A stretch of 18,656 bases of DNA, taken from contig CAZIRF010000050.1 in assembly GCA_964541755.1 (NCBI GenBank), positions 1 to 18,656 of the forward strand. The letters run 5' to 3'. This document shows positions 15,285 to 18,656 of the stretch, piece after piece. Below the pieces are notes generated by a model. The model ran no database searches. It saw nothing but the letters and a program-made list of their open reading frames with translations, and was not told the origin of the DNA. This stretch comes from CAZIRF01 sp964541755. GTDB lineage: Bacteria > Spirochaetota > Spirochaetia > Treponematales > Breznakiellaceae. Position 1 is the stretch's first letter; every line of letters begins with the position of its first letter. The position numbers and the translations under genes were made by a program.

Positions 15285-16437
15285 TCAGCCTGATCAACAC
15301 AGCCGGGGTATTCCCTCTGCCACAGGCGGCCCCCATCTTGCCGACCGGTTCCTGGCGACCTTTACCCGATCGAACGGTCTCGTCTCGCTCGCGGTTGTTC
15401 TTGCCGGCTTCCTCGTTGCAACCCTCCTTATCGTGATAAGCGGACGTAATCCGGCCGGTATGTATTGGTCCATTCTTCAAGTTGTCTCCGGATTGGATGT
15501 CTGGAACGGGAAGTGGAATGTCCGCTACATAGGCGAGTGGCTCGCCCTCTCGATGCCCCTCATACTCTGCGGTCTCTCCATGGCTTTTGCCGCCCGAACC
15601 GGGCTCTTCAACATAGGGGCCGAGGGGCAGTACATTGTGGGCCTTACGGCCGCACAGTTTGTAGCCCTCCTTGGGCCACGTATTCCCGTACTTGGCTGGG
15701 TTTTGGCGCTTCTGGCTGCGGTTCTGGCGGGAGCTTGCTGGGGAGGTATCGTTGGCTATCTCAAGGCGCGCTTCCAGGTGTCCGAGGTCGTCGCGACCAT
15801 CATGCTCAACTATATAGCTCTCTACTTTTCACGCATGCTCACCCTTGCGCTCCCGGGCTCTTCTACCTACAAGACGTCCCCCTTCCCGCAGGAGGCCCTC
15901 CTCGACAGCCCCATCCTCAAGGCCCTCACGCGGGGGTCCCGCCTTAACGAGGGGCTTTGGTTTACCCTGCTCGCAGTCCTCTTGTTTTGGTTCATCATGG
16001 AAAAGACGCGCCTCGGGTTTTCCCTGCGTGCAACCGGTCTCAACCGCGACGCGGCGCGGGCCAGCGGCATACCGGTCAAGCGGAGTATAACCACCGCCAT
16101 GGCCATTGCCGGGGCCTTTGCCGGCCTCGCGGGTGCCATTGTCGCCCTGGGTTCATTCGATTTCGGTCGCGTCCTCTCCGGCATGGACGGCTACGGTTTT
16201 GACGGTATCGCGGTTGCCCTCGTTGGAAACAGCCACGCCTTGGGGACCCTCCTTGCCGGCCTCCTCTTTGGCATGCTCAAGGCGGCCCAACCCCTCATGC
16301 AGGAGTGGAGTATCCCCCGGGAGATCACTTCGATTATTGTGGGGCTCGTTGTCGTCTTCATTTCCCTGCGTTCGGGGGTGGTCATGTTGGCCGAATGGCG
16401 GCAAAAGGAGCTTGCCAAAAAGGGGAGGGCAGACTGA
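15277..16437 (+). CDS. pnrD: nucleoside ABC transporter permease 1
   Basis: 386-residue integral membrane protein of the RbsC/BMP-type permease family (BPD_transp_2). After about 33 hydrophilic N-terminal residues, several hydrophobic helices follow, beginning at S-L-A-V-V-L-A-G-F-L-V. The family motif G-L-F-N-I-G-A-E-G-Q is at 109-118, and a G-Y-G-F-D-G-I-A-V-A-L-V-G-N segment appears near residue 310. It should form the membrane channel together with the next gene product. The ATG at 15277 has GGGGAGG six bases before it and overlaps the ATPase gene; an upstream in-frame start at 15244 is less likely. The stop overlaps the next start (TGATG). Confidence 0.9.
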   Translation: MPDQPDQHSRGIPSATGGPHLADRFLATFTRSNGLVSLAVVLAGFLVATLLIVISGRNPAGMYWSILQVVSGLDVWNGKWNVRYIGEWLALSMPLILCGLSMAFAARTGLFNIGAEGQYIVGLTAAQFVALLGPRIPVLGWVLALLAAVLAGACWGGIVGYLKARFQVSEVVATIMLNYIALYFSRMLTLALPGSSTYKTSPFPQEALLDSPILKALTRGSRLNEGLWFTLLAVLLFWFIMEKTRLGFSLRATGLNRDAARASGIPVKRSITTAMAIAGAFAGLAGAIVALGSFDFGRVLSGMDGYGFDGIAVALVGNSHALGTLLAGLLFGMLKAAQPLMQEWSIPREITSIIVGLVVVFISLRSGVVMLAEWRQKELAKKGRAD

Positions 16438-17357
16438 TGCCGGACAGCCTCACGCTCATCTTCAACATGTTGCCTTCCATACTCATGATTGTCTCGCCCA
16501 TTCTGATAGCCTCCGCCGGCGGGCTCGTGAGCGAGCGCTCCGGGGTGGTCAATATCGCCCTCGAGGGGCTCATGGGCATCGGTGCCTTTGCCGCGGCCAC
16601 CGTCCATGTCCTTCTCGAACCGCTTGGCGGGATATCCATACCCGCCGCCCTCATTGCCGCGGTCCTCGCGGGGACCCTTTTCTCCCTCATCCATGCCTTT
16701 GCCTCGGTATCCATGCGGGCCGATCAAGTGGTCTCGGGGACGGGCATCAACTTCCTGGCCAGCGGCATGACCGTCTTCCTTTCGCAGATCATCTTCAATA
16801 ATGAGCGCACCAAGACCTGGATGCAGGGGATGATGCCCGGGCCGGGCGGTATCTATCCCACCGCATATATTGCCCTCGGGGTACTCGTTGTCGTGTGGTT
16901 TATATTGTACAAGCGGCCCTTCGGCCTGCGTCTTCGCGCCTGCGGCGAACACCCCGCCGCGGCAGCGGCGGCCGGTATCAACGTGGTCCGGGTACGCTAT
17001 ATCGCCGTTATGTCATCCGGCGCCCTCGCAGGGCTCGCTGGCGCCTGTCTGGTACTTACGCAAACCATCCAGTACACCTCGACAACCATCAATGGGGCCG
17101 GTTTTATCGCCCTTGCGGCCCTTTCTTTTGGCCGTTGGATTCCCCGCGGCATTTTGGGGTCCTCCCTGCTCTTCGGCTCCTCTGTTGCCCTTTCCATCTA
17201 TATGGTCAACATCCCGGCCCTCCGTGCAATGAACCTTCCCAGCGAGCTCTTCAATATCATGCCCTACGTCATCACTCTCGTAACCCTCGTCATCTTTAGT
17301 GGCAAGGATTACGCGCCCAAGGCGGCGGGCCAGCCCTTCGACAAGGGGAAAAGCTGA
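16437..17357 (+). CDS. pnrE: nucleoside ABC transporter permease 2
   Basis: 306-residue integral membrane permease, partner of the preceding one. The family motif appears as S-G-V-V-N-I-A-L-E-G-L-M-G at 35-47, followed by several hydrophobic helices. It is shorter at the N-terminus than permease 1, as is usual for the YufP/YufQ-type pair. The ATG overlaps the previous stop by one base, with GGGGAGGG seven bases upstream. The longer open frame from 16305 lies inside the previous gene and is rejected. Its stop overlaps the deoD start (TGATG), so uptake and phosphorolysis appear translationally coupled. Confidence 0.9.
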   Translation: MPDSLTLIFNMLPSILMIVSPILIASAGGLVSERSGVVNIALEGLMGIGAFAAATVHVLLEPLGGISIPAALIAAVLAGTLFSLIHAFASVSMRADQVVSGTGINFLASGMTVFLSQIIFNNERTKTWMQGMMPGPGGIYPTAYIALGVLVVVWFILYKRPFGLRLRACGEHPAAAAAAGINVVRVRYIAVMSSGALAGLAGACLVLTQTIQYTSTTINGAGFIALAALSFGRWIPRGILGSSLLFGSSVALSIYMVNIPALRAMNLPSELFNIMPYVITLVTLVIFSGKDYAPKAAGQPFDKGKS

Positions 17358-18095
17358 TGCATACGATTTACACCCCCGAATCCGGAACAGCCCACAACAG
17401 TGCCAAACCCGGAGACATTGCCCCAACCGTCCTCATGCCCGGCGATCCGCTGCGAGCGCGCTACATCGCTGAGTCCTTCCTCGAGGAGGCCCGCTGTGTC
17501 AATGAAATCCGCGGCATGCTCGCCTATACCGGCAGCTTCGCCGGCAAGCCGATATCCGTTATGGGTTCCGGGATGGGCGGGCCGTCCATGGGCATCTACT
17601 CCTGGGAGCTCTTCGCCCACTACGGCGTCAAACGCATAATCAGGCTCGGGACCTGCGGCGGCCTCCTCCCCGAAGTCAAGGTAGGGGACATACTGATGGC
17701 CCTCTGCGCCTCCAGTGATTCCAATTACGCTTCACAGTACGAATTGGGGGGGGCATTTCGCCCCATCCTGCGATTTCGGCCTCCTCGAACAGGCCGTCGC
17801 CGCCTCCCGTGAACTGGGAGTCGAACCCCGGGTGGGCAACATCCTGTCTTCCGACCTCTTTTCTCCCTATGACGCGCGCGGGGAAAAGAGCTGGAAAAAG
17901 TGGGCGTCCATGGGCTGTGCCGGAACCGACATGGAAACCTATGCCCTCTATTGCAACGCCGCGCACCTGGGCCGCAAGGCCCTCACCATCCTTACCTGCT
18001 CGGATTCCAACGTAACCGGACACAGCCTCTCCCCAAAGGAGCGGCAGAGCTCACTGGAAGTAATGATTCGTATTGGCTTGGCCTTCGCCGGCTAA
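17357..18095 (+). CDS. deoD: DeoD-type purine nucleoside phosphorylase, interrupted by a frameshift
   Basis: Splits purine nucleosides with phosphate into free base and ribose-1-phosphate. The first part shows L-M-P-G-D-P-L-R-A, G-S-G-M-G-G-P-S-M and R-L-G-T-C-G-G, matching DeoD. After residue 132 the frame leaves the family and stops at 17812. The rest, in the next frame, continues exactly where expected with H-F-A-P-S-C-D-F, T-D-M-E-T near the ribose site, S-D-S with the catalytic Asp, and E-R-Q. The switch falls at a run of eight G (17746-17753). With seven G the gene reads through as one protein of about 245 residues, normal length. Cause unresolved: sequencing error, recent inactivation or slippage-based variation. 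The Asp replacing the usual Glu in the M-E-T motif is a mild change. Confidence 0.85.
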
Positions 18096-18116
18096 GTACC
18101 ATTTCCTCCTTGCCGG

Positions 18117-18141
18117 GGCTGGACATATTCCTGCCTTTTTT
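18117..18141 (+). terminator. candidate terminator of the nucleoside operon
   Basis: GGCTGGA (18117-18123) pairs with TCCTGCC (18129-18135) with one central T-T mismatch and a five-base loop, followed directly by six T (18136-18141). It lies 21 bases after the deoD stop. Confidence 0.55.
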
Positions 18142-18149
18142 GCTATATT
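18120..18149 (+). promoter_or_regulatory. candidate promoter of the repeat/tRNA-Cys unit
   Basis: TGGACA (18120-18125, five of six) and TATATT (18144-18149, five of six) with an 18-base spacer. It overlaps the deoD terminator. Transcription would start near 18156 and give a leader of about 200 bases containing the three tandem repeats before the tRNA. Confidence 0.45.
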
Positions 18150-18168
18150 AATCGGGCAATCATTGCCT

Positions 18169-18359
18169 GCCAAACGCAGTAGCGTTCGGCGATAGGTAAA
18201 GATTTAAAATTATTTGCTACGCAAATAATGGTGCCGTGCGCAGTAGCGCTCGGCGAGAAGAATTGATTTACAAAAATTGCGAAGCAATTTTTGGCGCCGT
18301 GCGATAAAGCGCTCGGCGAGAAGAAAATATTAAAAGTAATTTACTACGTAAATTACGGC
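18169..18359 (+). repeat. three tandem 63-64 nt structured repeats before tRNA-Cys
   Basis: Units start at 18169, 18233 and 18296, and the next phase position, 18360, lies inside the tRNA acceptor stem. Each unit opens with a hairpin, for example GCCAAACGC pairing with GCGTTCGGC in unit 1 and GCCGTGCGC with GCGCTCGGC in unit 2. The loop is four bases, AGTA in units 1 and 2 and TAAA in unit 3. An A-rich linker follows, then a second hairpin of nine pairs and a three-base loop (18209-18229, 18272-18292, 18336-18356). The second hairpin differs in sequence in every unit yet stays fully paired. The sequence GGCGCCGT at two of the boundaries equals the tRNA 5' end. There is no coding potential, and the pattern does not fit CRISPR. 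Confidence 0.85.
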
Positions 18360-18428
18360 GCCGTACCCAAGTGGTAAGGGAGAGGTCTGCAAAACCTTTA
18401 TGCAACGGTTCGAATCCGTTCGGCGCCT
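18357..18428 (+). tRNA. tRNA-Cys (GCA)
   Basis: A complete cloverleaf of 72 bases. The acceptor stem is GGCGCCG (18357-18363) with CGGCGCC (18421-18427), and the discriminator base is T, the known cysteine identity element. The D stem is CCC/GGG. The anticodon stem GAGGT/ACCTT has one G-T pair, and its loop CTGCAAA contains anticodon GCA at 18389-18391. The T arm is AACGG, TTCGAAT, CCGTT. CCA is not encoded: the next bases are CTT. Confidence 0.97.
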
Positions 18429-18431
18429 CTT

Positions 18432-18468
18432 GCAAAACCCCGCTCGAAAGAGCGGGGTTTTGCTTTTT
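18432..18468 (+). terminator. intrinsic terminator after tRNA-Cys
   Basis: A perfect 14-bp stem, GCAAAACCCCGCTC (18432-18445) with its complement at 18450-18463, a GAAA tetraloop and five T (18464-18468). It begins four bases after the tRNA. Confidence 0.92.
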
Positions 18469-18472
18469 ATGG

Positions 18473-18490
18473 GGCACCGAACGGATTCGA
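18473..18490 (-). repeat. inverted copy of the tRNA-Cys 3' end
   Basis: Eighteen bases that match the reverse complement of tRNA positions 18410-18427 at 17 sites, including 14 in a row (18477-18490 against 18410-18423). It corresponds to part of the T loop, the T-stem 3' strand and the acceptor 3' strand. Confidence 0.75.
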
Positions 18491-18602
18491 TCACCATTTC
18501 GCGCCGAGCGGAGCGAGGTAAGGCGCACAGGATGTGCGCCGCCAGCGAAATGGGGCGGCCTGGAGCAGCGAGACAGGAAGTCGAGCTGTGGAAGGCGAAT
18601 CC
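18483..18602. repeat. nested multi-hairpin element downstream of tRNA-Cys
   Basis: Non-coding, highly self-complementary sequence. Outer arms GGATTCG (18483-18489) and CGAATCC (18596-18602) enclose CCATTTCGC (18494-18502) with GCGAAATGG (18545-18553). Inside this is GGCGCAC (18522-18528) with GTGCGCC (18534-18540) and loop AGGAT. A further hairpin around 18565-18590 has CAGC/GCTG and GAC/GTC helices separated by two opposed GA steps, with loop AGGAA. Both hairpins share the pattern ACAGGA-A/T-GT. It could be a structured RNA or a dispersed repeat; the strand is not known. The remaining bases, 18603-18656, show nothing I recognise. Confidence 0.55.
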
Positions 18603-18656
18603 TTAATTAGTAACCAGAAGCCTGCAGGTGGCGAAAATTGAGGCAATCCTCCGTAC

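Noticed and set aside
18169..18359. CRISPR array
   Set aside because: The repeat is 63-64 nt with diverging copies and internal hairpins. There are no constant repeats alternating with unique spacers, and no cas genes are nearby.
18410..18490. Integration attachment sites (tRNA 3' end duplicated)
   Set aside because: Integrase att sites are direct repeats; this copy is inverted, and no integrase gene is in view.
18268..18528. Small open frames across the tRNA-Cys region on both strands
   Set aside because: They cross the tRNA, terminator and hairpins, have no ribosome binding site and encode no plausible protein.

Overview
The window looks like a high-G+C spirochaete chromosome, probably related to Treponema. 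The main reason is a TmpC/PnrA-type purine nucleoside lipoprotein followed by its ABC transporter genes, the arrangement known from Treponema pallidum. Supporting signs are relaxed spirochaete-type lipoboxes and an SH3-type lipoprotein. The lineage is an inference from gene content. Coding density is very high, genes often overlap by 1 to 8 bases, and codons favour G/C in the third position, which produces many long antisense shadow ORFs.

Layout. (1) 1-2062, plus strand: the 3' part of a GT-B glycosyltransferase, an overlapping HAD hydrolase and a small single-span membrane protein. (2) 1917-5540, minus strand: pepF (oligoendopeptidase F) then recQ, with the recQ 3' end running antisense through the small membrane gene. 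(3) 5738-12483, plus strand: a probable operon of an SH3-domain lipoprotein, an ABC-F ATPase, galE, an M20 metallopeptidase and a KamA-family radical SAM enzyme. (4) 12518-18141, plus strand: a nucleoside uptake and salvage operon with its own candidate promoter. It encodes a PnrA-like lipoprotein, a double-NBD ATPase, two permeases and a DeoD-type purine nucleoside phosphorylase. The phosphorylase gene is broken by one extra G in a run of eight. A candidate terminator follows. (5) 18096-18656: no convincing protein gene. It holds three tandem 63-64 nt structured repeats, an intact tRNA-Cys(GCA) in phase with them, a strong terminator, an inverted copy of the tRNA 3' end and a nested multi-hairpin element.

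How the parts fit. PnrA would capture purine nucleosides at the cell surface, the ATPase and permeases would import them, and DeoD would split them into base and ribose-1-phosphate, a full salvage route if the frameshift is not real. The least explained part is the tRNA-Cys region. Each upstream repeat carries a hairpin resembling the acceptor and T arms of tRNA-Cys without the D and anticodon arms. Each also carries a second 9-bp hairpin whose sequence differs between copies while staying fully paired. This is the best candidate for an undescribed RNA or repeat system in the window.
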